From contig CALTVC010000010.1 in assembly GCA_943912855.1 (NCBI GenBank), positions 62,001 to 126,000 of the forward strand: a stretch of DNA of 64,000 nucleotides, written 5' to 3'. The notes below the pieces were generated by a model. The model had not been told where the DNA came from. It was given only the letters and a program-made list of their open reading frames with translations, and made no database searches. Positions within the stretch are counted from its first letter, which is position 1; every line of letters starts with the position of its first letter. Position numbers and translations under genes: made by a program. Source of the stretch: an uncultured Flavobacterium sp. Lineage in GTDB: Bacteria; Bacteroidota; Bacteroidia; Flavobacteriales; Flavobacteriaceae. Below, piece after piece: positions 23,882-31,215 of this stretch.

Positions 23882-24475
23882 TTAATGATTTTCAAGCCAT
23901 TGCTCTGCTTCTTTTTTTATAATAGACTCAATGTTGTCAAGAGTTGCACCGTTGTAATAATGGTTGTACAAACCATGATCGAGATCATGCCAGGCGTCAA
24001 GCAATAAATAAAAAGGATGTAAACCGTACTCTTCATCGTCGTAATTATATAAATGAGAAAGTTCTATCAGGTTTTTCCTTAAGTTTTTATCAAGTAAAAT
24101 TTCTAACATATAAAAACGAATAAGAGAATATTTAGCCTCCTCTCCGTAAGTTTCTGCAAGGTTCAGTTCGATAAGCGCGCGGCTAACATACGGCTGTATT
24201 TCAAGGGTATCAATAGGTTCTGCAAACGAAGCAAGCATAATCACACTTGGCATTTCATTACCCTCCTCCATTAAAGACAATGCCCACACCACAGCAAGGT
24301 TATAATTAAAAGGAGTTACACTTTTATGCGCCCGTATAAGATTTGTCAGGTATGTGTTTTGTTGCTCAGAATTATATGGGTTAACGGAAGGTGTCATTTT
24401 TTCGGTGGATTCTACGGGTTTTGGAGCTGCTTCGGTTTTAGTTTTGCTAACAAATAGCTTTTTAAAGAAATTCAT
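23882..24475 (-). CDS. Hypothetical protein, all-helical
   Basis: A 197-residue protein with a short basic N-terminus (MNFFKKLFVSKTKTE), a polar linker and a mostly helical body with many Leu, Asn and Tyr residues (YNLAVVWALSLMEEGNEMPSVIMLASF; LLLDAWHDLDHGLYNHYYNG). I do not recognise a family. It has no signal peptide and is probably cytoplasmic. It has its own promoter element and terminator, and stands beside a toxin-antitoxin pair, so an immunity-like or accessory role is possible but unproven. Confidence 0.6.
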   Translation of the reverse strand: MNFFKKLFVSKTKTEAAPKPVESTEKMTPSVNPYNSEQQNTYLTNLIRAHKSVTPFNYNLAVVWALSLMEEGNEMPSVIMLASFAEPIDTLEIQPYVSRALIELNLAETYGEEAKYSLIRFYMLEILLDKNLRKNLIELSHLYNYDDEEYGLHPFYLLLDAWHDLDHGLYNHYYNGATLDNIESIIKKEAEQWLENH

Positions 24476-24489
24476 TTTAGTTGGTTTTG

Positions 24490-24497
24490 CAAAAGTA
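24490..24497 (-). promoter_or_regulatory. Promoter -7 element of the 197-aa hypothetical gene
   Basis: Minus-strand TACTTTTG, a perfect TAnnTTTG match 14 bp before the ATG. Confidence 0.6.
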
Positions 24498-24510
24498 ATG
24501 AAAATAAAAA

Positions 24511-24532
24511 AATCACGCTGGTGGGCGTGATT
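24511..24532 (-). terminator. Terminator after the 43-aa protein gene
   Basis: Eight-base stem AATCACGC / GCGTGATT with loop TGGTGG and a T run on the minus strand. Third member of the TCACGC hairpin family. Confidence 0.7.
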
Positions 24533-24540
24533 GGTTGGAA

Positions 24541-24672
24541 TTACTTTTTAGAAGATCCTTTTGAAGGAGAACTTCCAGATGTCTTGGGTGCGGGAGGATT
24601 GTTTCCTCTATTGCCTCCAGAAGGATTACCAGTTTTACTTGGACCATTAGGAACCGGTGCTTTTGTTGCCAT
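24541..24672 (-). CDS. Small Pro/Gly/Ser/Asn-rich protein (43 aa)
   Basis: A short frame from the ATG at 24672: MATKAPVPNGPSKTGNPSGG, then a Asn/Gly/Pro stretch and the basic end SKGSSKK. The composition (Pro, Gly, Ser, Asn, Lys; no aromatic residues, no Cys) indicates an unstructured protein with net positive charge. A terminator hairpin follows eight bases after the stop, which supports it being expressed. I know no function; it could be a nucleic-acid-binding or antimicrobial-like tail, but that is only a guess. Confidence 0.5.
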   Translation of the reverse strand: MATKAPVPNGPSKTGNPSGGNRGNNPPAPKTSGSSPSKGSSKK

Positions 24673-24730
24673 TGAAAAAATGTTTTAAATTAAGAATAAA
24701 GTTAATCTTTTTTACATTCAATTTAGATAT

Positions 24731-24775
24731 TTACGAATCTTTTTTCAATAGTTCAGCACTGGTTTTTTGTATTAG
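24731..24775 (-). pseudogene. Remnant of an antitoxin gene C-terminus
   Basis: In the frame ending at a stop at 24731-24733, the minus strand reads LIQKTSAELLKKDS, close to the end YKTSAELLARF of the antitoxin at 23558-23788. A 16-17-base stretch (GTTCAGCACTGGTTTT on the plus strand) is identical in the two. No start or N-terminal part is present, so it looks like a decayed second copy. Confidence 0.4.
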
Positions 24776-24776
24776 A

Positions 24777-25124
24777 TTATTTACTTAAAAGAGGTTCAAT
24801 TTTTTCTTTCAAATATCCATCGTAGTAACAACCTATAAGAATTCCATTATTAATAAATCCTTCCCCAGCAAAATGTAGTTTATCATTTACATGCCACTCC
24901 AGCAATAAAATATTAGGATTACTATTTTTAATTCTAATAGAAAGTACCATAGCTATTCCATCTTTATCATGCCAGGTTGTGTTATAGTTGCCGATAAATG
25001 TATTATGAAACTCACCGATAAAATTAGCACTTTCCGTTGCCAATCTTAAAGATTCATTATTCATAAACTCGCCCAGGAGGTTACCATTTGAAGTAAGCTG
25101 GAAATAAAAGCTGCCTAATACCAT
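24777..25124 (-). CDS. Hypothetical protein
   Basis: A 115-residue protein started at the ATG at 25124. A longer frame to 25163 exists but its start would lie upstream of the transcript implied by the -7 element at 25161-25168. The sequence is beta-rich with several Trp, Asn and Gly residues (FIGEFHNTFIGNYNTTWHDKDGIAMVLSIRI; LLLEWHVNDKLHFAGEGFINNG; LIGCYYDGYL). I recognise no family and no signal peptide. The ending IGCYYDGYLKEKI faintly recalls proteins that sense or bind a ligand. It is part of the accessory segment. Confidence 0.55.
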   Translation of the reverse strand: MVLGSFYFQLTSNGNLLGEFMNNESLRLATESANFIGEFHNTFIGNYNTTWHDKDGIAMVLSIRIKNSNPNILLLEWHVNDKLHFAGEGFINNGILIGCYYDGYLKEKIEPLLSK

Positions 25125-25160
25125 TATAATGTATATATGAAAATTTATCCCACCAAAATA

Positions 25161-25198
25161 CAAAAATACCTACCTCAAAAAAATATATAAACAGCAAA
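25161..25198. repeat. Direct repeat, left copy, flanking the Abi gene
   Basis: 38-bp sequence (key core CCTACCTCAAAAAAA followed by ATATATAAAC) with a second copy at 25973-26011. Differences: one A-to-C, one A insertion and one A-to-T. This copy provides a perfect -7 element (TATTTTTG on the minus strand, 25161-25168) for the gene at 24777-25124. Confidence 0.85.
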
Positions 25199-25201
25199 TA
25201 A

Positions 25202-25858
25202 TTACCCTTCAGCTAATTTTACTTTGCAGTTTTTTATTACTTCTGCTACCCTGTCGTTGTGTTTTGCAATCTCAGGGAGGTCTTTATTTAACCATCCCAT
25301 TACCAGCAATATATTTTTGTGTGTTTTTTCAAGTTCATTTAAATTCCAACATATAGGTTCATGATGAAATATCCTGTTCCTGAAATTTCGTATTTTATTT
25401 ATGGGTGCCGAAACTACATGACGTTGTCTTTTATTTTTTTCAAGATATGGGAATGCTTTTCTTAAAGGTTTCCATAGTACCCTTTCGTATTCAGCATTTA
25501 ACAACCGTACCCAAAAGCCTAAGGTAAGCTCCGCAACAACCTTTGATGCTGTAATGGTTTCGCCCCGGTTGATGATATGTTTTTCGGCAGTTTGTATTTC
25601 GTTTTTCAAGTTGCGTAATCCTACCTCCGATTTCATTTTTAAATACCAGTCATTGGTTCCAAAATAATCGGTAAGTTCTCTGTTCAGGCTGTTTCTAAGT
25701 GCTACTTCAAGCATGGAAATTGTAGGATAAAACGATTCTGATAATTCAATATTACAATGGTAGTGTGTTATTGCAAGTTTCTCTTTATCAGGATAACGGT
25801 CAAAATATTTTTGCATTCTTTCAGTCGAAAATATTTTTTGGTAGTAATTTTTATCCAT
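25202..25858 (-). CDS. Abi-family (Abi_2/HEPN) protein, possible phage defence
   Basis: A 218-residue protein from the ATG at 25858; an earlier in-frame ATG at 25909 is possible. It has the Abi_2-type pattern: an N-terminal SMLEVALRNSLNRELTDYFG element, the middle LTLGFWVRLLNAEYERVLW, and the C-terminal HEPN motif RNFRNRIFHHEP (Arg-x4-His), the proposed RNase active site. AbiD/AbiF-like proteins abort phage infection in lactococci. It is flanked by two ~38-bp direct repeats and is AT-rich relative to the neighbouring tex gene, which suggests acquisition. A defence role is inferred from family, not shown. Confidence 0.75.
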   Translation of the reverse strand: MDKNYYQKIFSTERMQKYFDRYPDKEKLAITHYHCNIELSESFYPTISMLEVALRNSLNRELTDYFGTNDWYLKMKSEVGLRNLKNEIQTAEKHIINRGETITASKVVAELTLGFWVRLLNAEYERVLWKPLRKAFPYLEKNKRQRHVVSAPINKIRNFRNRIFHHEPICWNLNELEKTHKNILLVMGWLNKDLPEIAKHNDRVAEVIKNCKVKLAEG

Positions 25859-25972
25859 AAAAATTGTAATTTTGTAGTCTGCTGTCCCGGTTATTCCTCT
25901 CCCAGACATTTTAGGTGCTGGTGATGAAGCCGGGTTTTTTTGTTTTTAATTGGTTGAGTTACCTCAAACATA

Positions 25973-26011
25973 CAAAAATCCCTACCTCAAAAAAAATATA
26001 TAAACTGCAAA
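25973..26011. repeat. Direct repeat, right copy, flanking the Abi gene
   Basis: 39-bp near-identical copy of 25161-25198, 812 bp further right, in the tex leader. Here the T-A of the -7 element is lost (CAAAAATC), so the promoter seen in the left copy is not present. Confidence 0.85.
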
Positions 26012-26049
26012 AGTTTCTTCATATTTGCATCCCTTATTACAATCAAAAA

Positions 26050-28173
26050 ATGACAAACATACAATACATCGCCGGGTTGGTAAGCGCCCCGGTTAAAGGC
26101 ATTGAGGCCGTGCTGCAACTCCTTTCAGAAGACTGTACCATACCCTTTATATCCCGTTACCGCAAGGACATGACCGGCAACCTCGATGAGGTAACTATAG
26201 AAAACATAGCCAAATACAGCCAGGCATACGAGGCCATTGTAAAGCGTAAGGATGCCATTATAAAAAGCATACAGGAGCAAAACGCCCTGTCGCCTGAACT
26301 TGGTGCTAAGATTAACCAGAGCTTTGACCTTACGGAACTTGAAGACTTGTACCTGCCGTACAAAAAGAAGAAGAAAACCCGTGCCGATGCCGCCCGCGAA
26401 AAAGGGCTGGAACCGCTTGCCAAAATCATCATGAGCCAGAATGCCGATGATATGGATTTCCTTGCAGCAAAATACCTGAATGATAAAGTTGCCAATGAGG
26501 ACGAAGCACTGCAGGGCGCACGCGATATCATAGCCGAGTGGATAAACGAAAATGTGTACATCCGTAAAAACCTGCGTCGTGTTTTCGGCCGCAAAGCGGC
26601 AATCACTACCAAGATAGCCAAAGGTGCCGATCCGGAAAAAGCAAAGAAATTTGAGCAATACCTGGATTGGAGTGAGAACCTCACCAAAGCGCCGTCGCAC
26701 CGCCTGTTGGCAATGCTTCGCGCGGAGAACGAGGGCGTAATTAAGTTTAGCGTAGACATAGATGATAGGGATGAGGCGATTGATTTTATGGAGCAATCCA
26801 TTATTAAAAACAAACGCGACACCGCAACCCAACTCAAAAAAGCCATTGACGACAGCTACAAACGTTTGTTGGCTCCCGCCATTAGCAATGAGGTTCTGGC
26901 TGAAGCCAAGGCTAAGGCCGATGCTACCGCCATACAGGTTTTTGCCGGTAACTTAGACCAGCTGCTACTGGCTCCACCGTTGGGACAGAAACGTATCCTT
27001 GCCATAGATCCGGGCTATCGTAGCGGCTGTAAGATTGTGTGCCTGGATGAGCAGGGCGACCTGTTGTATAACGAAACCATTTTCCCGCACGCGCCACAAA
27101 ACGAAACGACGATTGCCATGAAAAAAATCCGTTCTATGGTTAATGCGTATAAGATTGACGCGATTTCTATAGGTAACGGTACCGCCAGCCGCGAAACGGA
27201 AACCTTTATCAAGAAGATACCGTTTGATAAGCCGGTGCAGGTATTTGTGGTAAGCGAGGCGGGTGCTTCGGTGTATTCGGCATCTAAAATTGCCCGCGAT
27301 GAATTCCCGAAATACGATGTTACCGTTAGAGGAGCGGTTTCCATAGGCCGACGCCTGAGCGACCCGCTTGCAGAGCTGGTTAAAATAGACCCGAAAGCCA
27401 TAGGCGTAGGGCAGTACCAGCACGATGTTGACCAAAGCCTCCTTAAAGGCGAATTGGACACGGTAGTAATGCGTTGTGTAAACTCGGTAGGGGTTAACCT
27501 AAATACGGCGAGTAAATCGCTCCTGGGCTATGTGAGTGGCATAGGGGAGAAGCTTGCTGAGAACATTGTAAACTACCGTAGCGAAAACGGTCCGTTTGAA
27601 GACCGCAAGCAACTGAAAAAAGTAGCCAGGCTGGGCGAGAAGGCCTACCAGCAGGCAGCGGCGTTTGTCCGCATTCCGAATGCAAAGAACCCGCTTGATA
27701 ACAGTGCGGTGCATCCGGAAGCTTATGCCATCGTAGAAAAAATGGCTAAGGACCTGAAACTGAAAACTGCCGACCTGGTTAGCAATAAGGAAGCGATTAA
27801 AAAGATAAACATAGACGCGTATGTAACCCCTCAAATTGGGAAGCTTACGCTTCAGGATATATTAAAAGAACTGGAAAAACCGGGACTTGACCCACGTAAG
27901 GCAGCAAAAGTATTTGAGTTTGACCCTAACGTAAAATCCATGACCGACCTGCGTACCGGTATGGTGCTACCGGGTATTGTGAATAACATTACCAATTTCG
28001 GTTGCTTTGTAGACATAGGTATTAAAGAAAGCGGACTGGTACACATATCTCAACTGAAAGAAGGTTTTGTGAGCGATGTAAACGAAGTGGTAAAGCTTCA
28101 CCAACACGTTACCGTTAAGGTTACGGAGATAGATGAAAGCAGAAAACGTGTAGCATTAACAATGATATTGTAG
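26050..28173 (+). CDS. tex: RNA-binding transcriptional accessory protein Tex
   Basis: A 707-residue protein started at the ATG at 26050; the reading frame is open further upstream, but that extra part runs through the direct repeat and is not Tex-like. The N-terminus (IAGLVSAPVKGIEAVLQLL ... PFISRYRKDMTGNLDEV) is typical of Tex. Then follow the YqgF-like fold (RILAIDPGYRSGCK), helix-hairpin-helix elements (GVNLNTASKSLL; GIGEKLAENIVNYR) and a C-terminal S1 domain (GIVNNITNFGCFVDIGIKESG). Tex is a conserved nucleic-acid-binding factor linked to transcription and RNA turnover. The -7 region is a weak match (CATATTTG, one mismatch). Confidence 0.95.
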   Translation: MTNIQYIAGLVSAPVKGIEAVLQLLSEDCTIPFISRYRKDMTGNLDEVTIENIAKYSQAYEAIVKRKDAIIKSIQEQNALSPELGAKINQSFDLTELEDLYLPYKKKKKTRADAAREKGLEPLAKIIMSQNADDMDFLAAKYLNDKVANEDEALQGARDIIAEWINENVYIRKNLRRVFGRKAAITTKIAKGADPEKAKKFEQYLDWSENLTKAPSHRLLAMLRAENEGVIKFSVDIDDRDEAIDFMEQSIIKNKRDTATQLKKAIDDSYKRLLAPAISNEVLAEAKAKADATAIQVFAGNLDQLLLAPPLGQKRILAIDPGYRSGCKIVCLDEQGDLLYNETIFPHAPQNETTIAMKKIRSMVNAYKIDAISIGNGTASRETETFIKKIPFDKPVQVFVVSEAGASVYSASKIARDEFPKYDVTVRGAVSIGRRLSDPLAELVKIDPKAIGVGQYQHDVDQSLLKGELDTVVMRCVNSVGVNLNTASKSLLGYVSGIGEKLAENIVNYRSENGPFEDRKQLKKVARLGEKAYQQAAAFVRIPNAKNPLDNSAVHPEAYAIVEKMAKDLKLKTADLVSNKEAIKKINIDAYVTPQIGKLTLQDILKELEKPGLDPRKAAKVFEFDPNVKSMTDLRTGMVLPGIVNNITNFGCFVDIGIKESGLVHISQLKEGFVSDVNEVVKLHQHVTVKVTEIDESRKRVALTMIL

Positions 28174-28240
28174 GGTTTTTTGTTATATAGCTGTTGTTTT
28201 TGTATGTTAGTAGTTAAATTAATATACAAAAACTTAGCCA

Positions 28241-28993
28241 ATGAAAAAAATCTTTACTCTTTTATTATGCTGTGCCAGTTCGTTTATGTGGAGCCAGCTT
28301 AGCTGTTCTTCGCCTGTACAGCTTACAAATGGTTTTACCCAAACGGGTATAGTTACACCCGGAACAGGTTCCGCGCCGGGTTCATGGGTTACATCGGCAA
28401 CGCTTTGTGGCACAGCCGGGCAATACCACCATAACTGTTTTACATCTGTAGGAGATGATTATGTATTTGCATATACTGCTGGGGCACAGGCGGGAGAATC
28501 GGTATCGTTTAGTATTCGCACGAATATTAACTATATTGGTCTTGTAGCGTTTACAGAATGTAACGGTACCGTATTTACAGGCTGCCGTGACTGGAAATAT
28601 GCACCTGTACAAGGTGCTACATCTACAGTAGTAGTAAGTAACCTTGAACCATTCCAAACCATATACTTTGGTGTGGGAATTTGGGCAGACCCAAATGAAC
28701 TGAAGTTTGATGTTACCAATTTTACGGTTACTATGCCTGTTGGCGGAGTGGATGGAGTTCAGGCAAATGCCTTAAAGACATTTCCTAACCCGGTGCGCGA
28801 TGTGCTGAATCTGTCTTATACGCAGCAAATAGATACGGTAGAGATTATTAATATGCTGGGTCAGCAGGTGTTAAAAGCTCAGGTTAATAATACTGAGTCC
28901 CAACTAAATATTCAGGATTTACCGGCGGGTAATTATTTTGTCCGTGCAAAATCCGGGAATGATATTCAGACAGAGAAAATCATAAAGATTTAA
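28241..28993 (+). CDS. Secreted protein with T9SS type A sorting domain
   Basis: A 250-residue protein with a signal peptide (MKKIFTLLLCCASSFMWSQ). The C-terminal ~75 residues are a type IX secretion sorting domain: FPNPVRDVLNLSY, then VEIINMLGQQVLKAQ, LPAGNYFVRAK and the ending TEKIIKI. Such proteins cross the outer membrane through the T9SS and are anchored to the surface or released. The middle (about 30-170) has many Cys, Gly and Thr residues and a beta-sandwich look (SCSSPVQLTNGFTQTG; CRDWKYAPVQGATSTVVV) but no recognised catalytic motif; it could be a sugar-binding domain. Confidence 0.88.
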   Translation: MKKIFTLLLCCASSFMWSQLSCSSPVQLTNGFTQTGIVTPGTGSAPGSWVTSATLCGTAGQYHHNCFTSVGDDYVFAYTAGAQAGESVSFSIRTNINYIGLVAFTECNGTVFTGCRDWKYAPVQGATSTVVVSNLEPFQTIYFGVGIWADPNELKFDVTNFTVTMPVGGVDGVQANALKTFPNPVRDVLNLSYTQQIDTVEIINMLGQQVLKAQVNNTESQLNIQDLPAGNYFVRAKSGNDIQTEKIIKI

Positions 28994-28998
28994 AAACC

Positions 28999-29508
28999 TT
29001 ATGTTGAAAAAGAATCCGGTGTATTAGTACCGGATTTTTTTTTGAGTTTTACAGTAATGGGCTTTGTCCAGAGGGCTTGCTTCTTTTTCTTTAATTCGTA
29101 CCAGTCAGGCCACAAATATTTAGGCTCAGGTGCAATTATCAAGTCAAAACTTATCCTAAAGTTTAGGGCTTTTACTTTATTCTTCACATCAATCTTCAAA
29201 ACCTGAGATTTATGTTCTCCAGGAGGTAGTTTTATAAATATTGGATTATTCTTATCACATGATGCTCCTTGAATCAGTAAATCGTTACTATCAGTCCAGT
29301 ACATGCGGTTCCATGAGCAACTCCACGTTCCATAAACCAAAGTATCTTTTGTAGTATTCGTAAGTGTTACCGGTACTTCAAGCCAGCGCTGCCCTGATTT
29401 TTTTTTAATTTCAGGTTTGCCAGCGGTAAGGGTATATTTTAGGCTATCGGGTTGTGCAAAAGCCGTGATACAAAGTAGAAATAGTATGTAGCAGAATAGT
29501 TTTTTCAT
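28999..29508 (-). CDS. Exported hypothetical protein
   Basis: A 169-residue protein from the ATG at 29508; a longer frame starts with TTG and spoils the signal peptide. The signal peptide is MKKLFCYILFLLCITAFAQ. The mature part (about 150 residues) is Lys- and Thr-rich with a beta-like pattern (RWLEVPVTLTNTTKDTLVYG; GEHKSQVLKIDVKNKVKALNF) and two Cys, and recalls small periplasmic or surface immunoglobulin-like proteins, but I name no family. Its last codons overlap the terminator hairpin of the converging T9SS-cargo gene. Confidence 0.6.
   Translation of the reverse strand: MKKLFCYILFLLCITAFAQPDSLKYTLTAGKPEIKKKSGQRWLEVPVTLTNTTKDTLVYGTWSCSWNRMYWTDSNDLLIQGASCDKNNPIFIKLPPGEHKSQVLKIDVKNKVKALNFRISFDLIIAPEPKYLWPDWYELKKKKQALWTKPITVKLKKKSGTNTPDSFST
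29013..29043 (+). terminator. Terminator of the T9SS-cargo gene
   Basis: Stem AATCCGGT / ACCGGATT with an eight-base loop and a run of T, about 20 bp after the stop. It overlaps the last codons of the gene on the other strand. Confidence 0.8.
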
Positions 29509-29545
29509 GGTTGGCGGTGAACGTTGGTTTATCAAAATATAATCA

Positions 29546-29584
29546 AAAAACCCCTTTAAAGCCCGAAGCCTTAAAGGGGTTTTT
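29546..29584 (-). terminator. Terminator of tatA
   Basis: Perfect 14-base stem AAAAACCCCTTTAA / TTAAAGGGGTTTTT around an 11-base loop, about 22 bp after the tatA stop. Confidence 0.88.
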
Positions 29585-29606
29585 AAAAATGAAACAACAA
29601 AGGTTG

Positions 29607-29798
29607 TTACAGTTTATTTTCGTCCTGTGCCTGAGTTTTTCTTGGCGCAGTAGTATGATCGTCGTCTTTTGCGGCATTCTTAAATTCCTTAATACCGGTT
29701 CCAAGACCTTTCATTAGTTCGGGGATTTTCTTTCCGCCAAACAGCAGTACCACAATTACCAGTATTACAAGTATTTCGGTAAAACCTAATTTTCCCAT
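29607..29798 (-). CDS. tatA: Sec-independent protein translocase TatA/TatE
   Basis: A 63-residue protein with the TatA/E layout: N-terminal membrane helix (about residues 3-20, GFTEILVILVIVVLLFGGKK), the conserved FGGKKIPELMKGLG hinge and amphipathic helix, and a charged tail. TatA oligomers form the pore of the twin-arginine translocase that exports folded proteins; TatB and TatC genes are not in the window. A short divergent promoter region separates it from the M23-like gene. Confidence 0.92.
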   Translation of the reverse strand: MGKLGFTEILVILVIVVLLFGGKKIPELMKGLGTGIKEFKNAAKDDDHTTAPRKTQAQDENKL

Positions 29799-29824
29799 GA
29801 CAAATGTACAGTTTAATTATCGCG

Positions 29825-29832
29825 CAAAGTTA
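29825..29832 (-). promoter_or_regulatory. tatA promoter -7 element
   Basis: Minus-strand TAACTTTG, a perfect TAnnTTTG match 26 bp before the tatA ATG. Confidence 0.6.
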
Positions 29833-29970
29833 GTTATAAAATATATTCATTCACGTATTTACGTCAAATATTTGACTTTGGTTTACGTTAAATATTATAT
29901 TTTATTGAAAAGCTGTGAATTTTACCCACTGCTTTCTCTGTTCTTAAACCGTAAAATAGGGGAGAGTTAG

Positions 29971-29978
29971 TATATTTG
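29971..29978 (+). promoter_or_regulatory. M23-like gene promoter -7 element
   Basis: TATATTTG, a perfect TAnnTTTG match 17 bp before the ATG. Confidence 0.6.
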
Positions 29979-29995
29979 TCAATTAAACCGTAATT

Positions 29996-30862
29996 ATGTC
30001 GGCAAAAAGGCTCAAGAAGCAAATCATAAGGAAAAAGCTCTTTACCAAGAGTCGCCTGGTAATTTTAAACGAAGAAACATTTGAGGAAATATTTTCGCTC
30101 AGGCTTAACCTCATGAATGTTTTCGTGTGGCTAACCACCGTGAGCATCGTTATGATTACCCTTACCACCTACATTATTGCCTTTACACCCCTTCGCGAAT
30201 ACATACCCGGCTATGCTAGTACAAAACTTAAGCGTCAGGCTACAGAAAACGCCATAAAATCAGACTCGCTTATAAAAGTGCTTGAAGAGGAAAAGGCATA
30301 CCTGACATCTATAAAAAGGGTACTTACCGGAGATCTTGACCATACCAAACTGAGCCGTGACAGTATTGTCCCTGCCGAAACCCCGGAACTTGATCCGGAA
30401 AAAATGAAGCCTAACGATGCCGACCAGAAACTGCGTGAGCAGGTGGCTATGGAAGATAAATATAACCTATTTGAAAAAGCCACGCCACGCGTTAACCAGG
30501 TACTCTTTGCCCCGGTGCGGGGCACGGTAACATCGACTTACAACGCGGCGAAGAAACACCTTTACGTAGACATAGCTGTGGGTAATAACACCCCGGTTAA
30601 ATCCATCGCGGCGGGTACAGTAGTGCTTGCCGACTGGACGCCTACCAACGGTAACGTAATGGTGGTGCGCCATAACGATGGTATTATTTCGGTATACAAA
30701 CGCCTGGGTAACCTTAACAAGGAACAGGGCGATGTGGTGCGTAGCGGTGAGGTTGTGGCTCAGGCTGGTTTCGGCGGAAAAGGTGAAGCTTCTGAACTGC
30801 ACTTTGAGCTATGGAAAGACGGCTACCCGATTAACCCAACCCAATTTATAGATTTTGAATAA
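29996..30862 (+). CDS. M23 (LytM-like) protein lacking catalytic histidines
   Basis: A 288-residue protein with one N-terminal membrane helix (about residues 41-63), a coiled-coil part, and a C-terminal M23/LytM domain. The zinc ligands are there: HLYVD (His-x3-Asp, about 181-185) and the His of ELHFEL. The catalytic first His of the usual HxH is Glu in ELHFEL, and the usual YAHL His is YKRL. Zinc binding without catalysis is the pattern of EnvC/NlpD-type activators of amidases, so it probably regulates peptidoglycan splitting rather than doing it. It overlaps the SdpI-like gene by one base. Confidence 0.85.
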   Translation: MSAKRLKKQIIRKKLFTKSRLVILNEETFEEIFSLRLNLMNVFVWLTTVSIVMITLTTYIIAFTPLREYIPGYASTKLKRQATENAIKSDSLIKVLEEEKAYLTSIKRVLTGDLDHTKLSRDSIVPAETPELDPEKMKPNDADQKLREQVAMEDKYNLFEKATPRVNQVLFAPVRGTVTSTYNAAKKHLYVDIAVGNNTPVKSIAAGTVVLADWTPTNGNVMVVRHNDGIISVYKRLGNLNKEQGDVVRSGEVVAQAGFGGKGEASELHFELWKDGYPINPTQFIDFE

Positions 30863-31203
30863 TGGAGTTTTACTTTGGTAACATAGCTTTGTTGGTTGGC
30901 TTGGTATTCTTTATCATGGGTCTTGTTATGCAAAAGTGGCCACCAAAAAATATAAATGCACTTTATGGTTACCGTACGGGTTCTTCAATGAAGTCTAAAG
31001 AGCGATGGGATTTTGCCCAAGAGTATTCGGCAAACCTGATGAAAAAAAGCGGTATTGTATTAGCGGCTATAGGTTTAATAATGGCTTTGTTTACCATAGG
31101 CATTGAAGTAATTACCGCTGTGGGTATGGTAGCTATGTTTGTATGTATAGGCTATTTATTGTTCAGTACAGAACAAGCCCTGAAACGAAAATTTAAAGAT
31201 TAA
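30862..31203 (+). CDS. SdpI-family membrane protein
   Basis: A 113-residue protein with three membrane helices (about residues 6-24, 64-82 and 86-104). Between the first and second lies WPPKNINALYGYRTGSSMKSKERWDFAQEY, the SdpI signature. SdpI protects Bacillus subtilis from the SdpC toxin, but in Bacteroidota the family is broad and of unknown role. It is translated after the M23-like gene with a one-base overlap (ATAATG) and is followed 12 bp later by the GH3-like gene, so the three may form an operon. Confidence 0.8.
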   Translation: MEFYFGNIALLVGLVFFIMGLVMQKWPPKNINALYGYRTGSSMKSKERWDFAQEYSANLMKKSGIVLAAIGLIMALFTIGIEVITAVGMVAMFVCIGYLLFSTEQALKRKFKD

Positions 31204-31215
31204 AACATCCTGATA

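Noticed and set aside
25915..26049. N-terminal extension of Tex
   Set aside because: It is encoded by the direct repeat and leader; the Tex family begins at MTNIQYIAGL.
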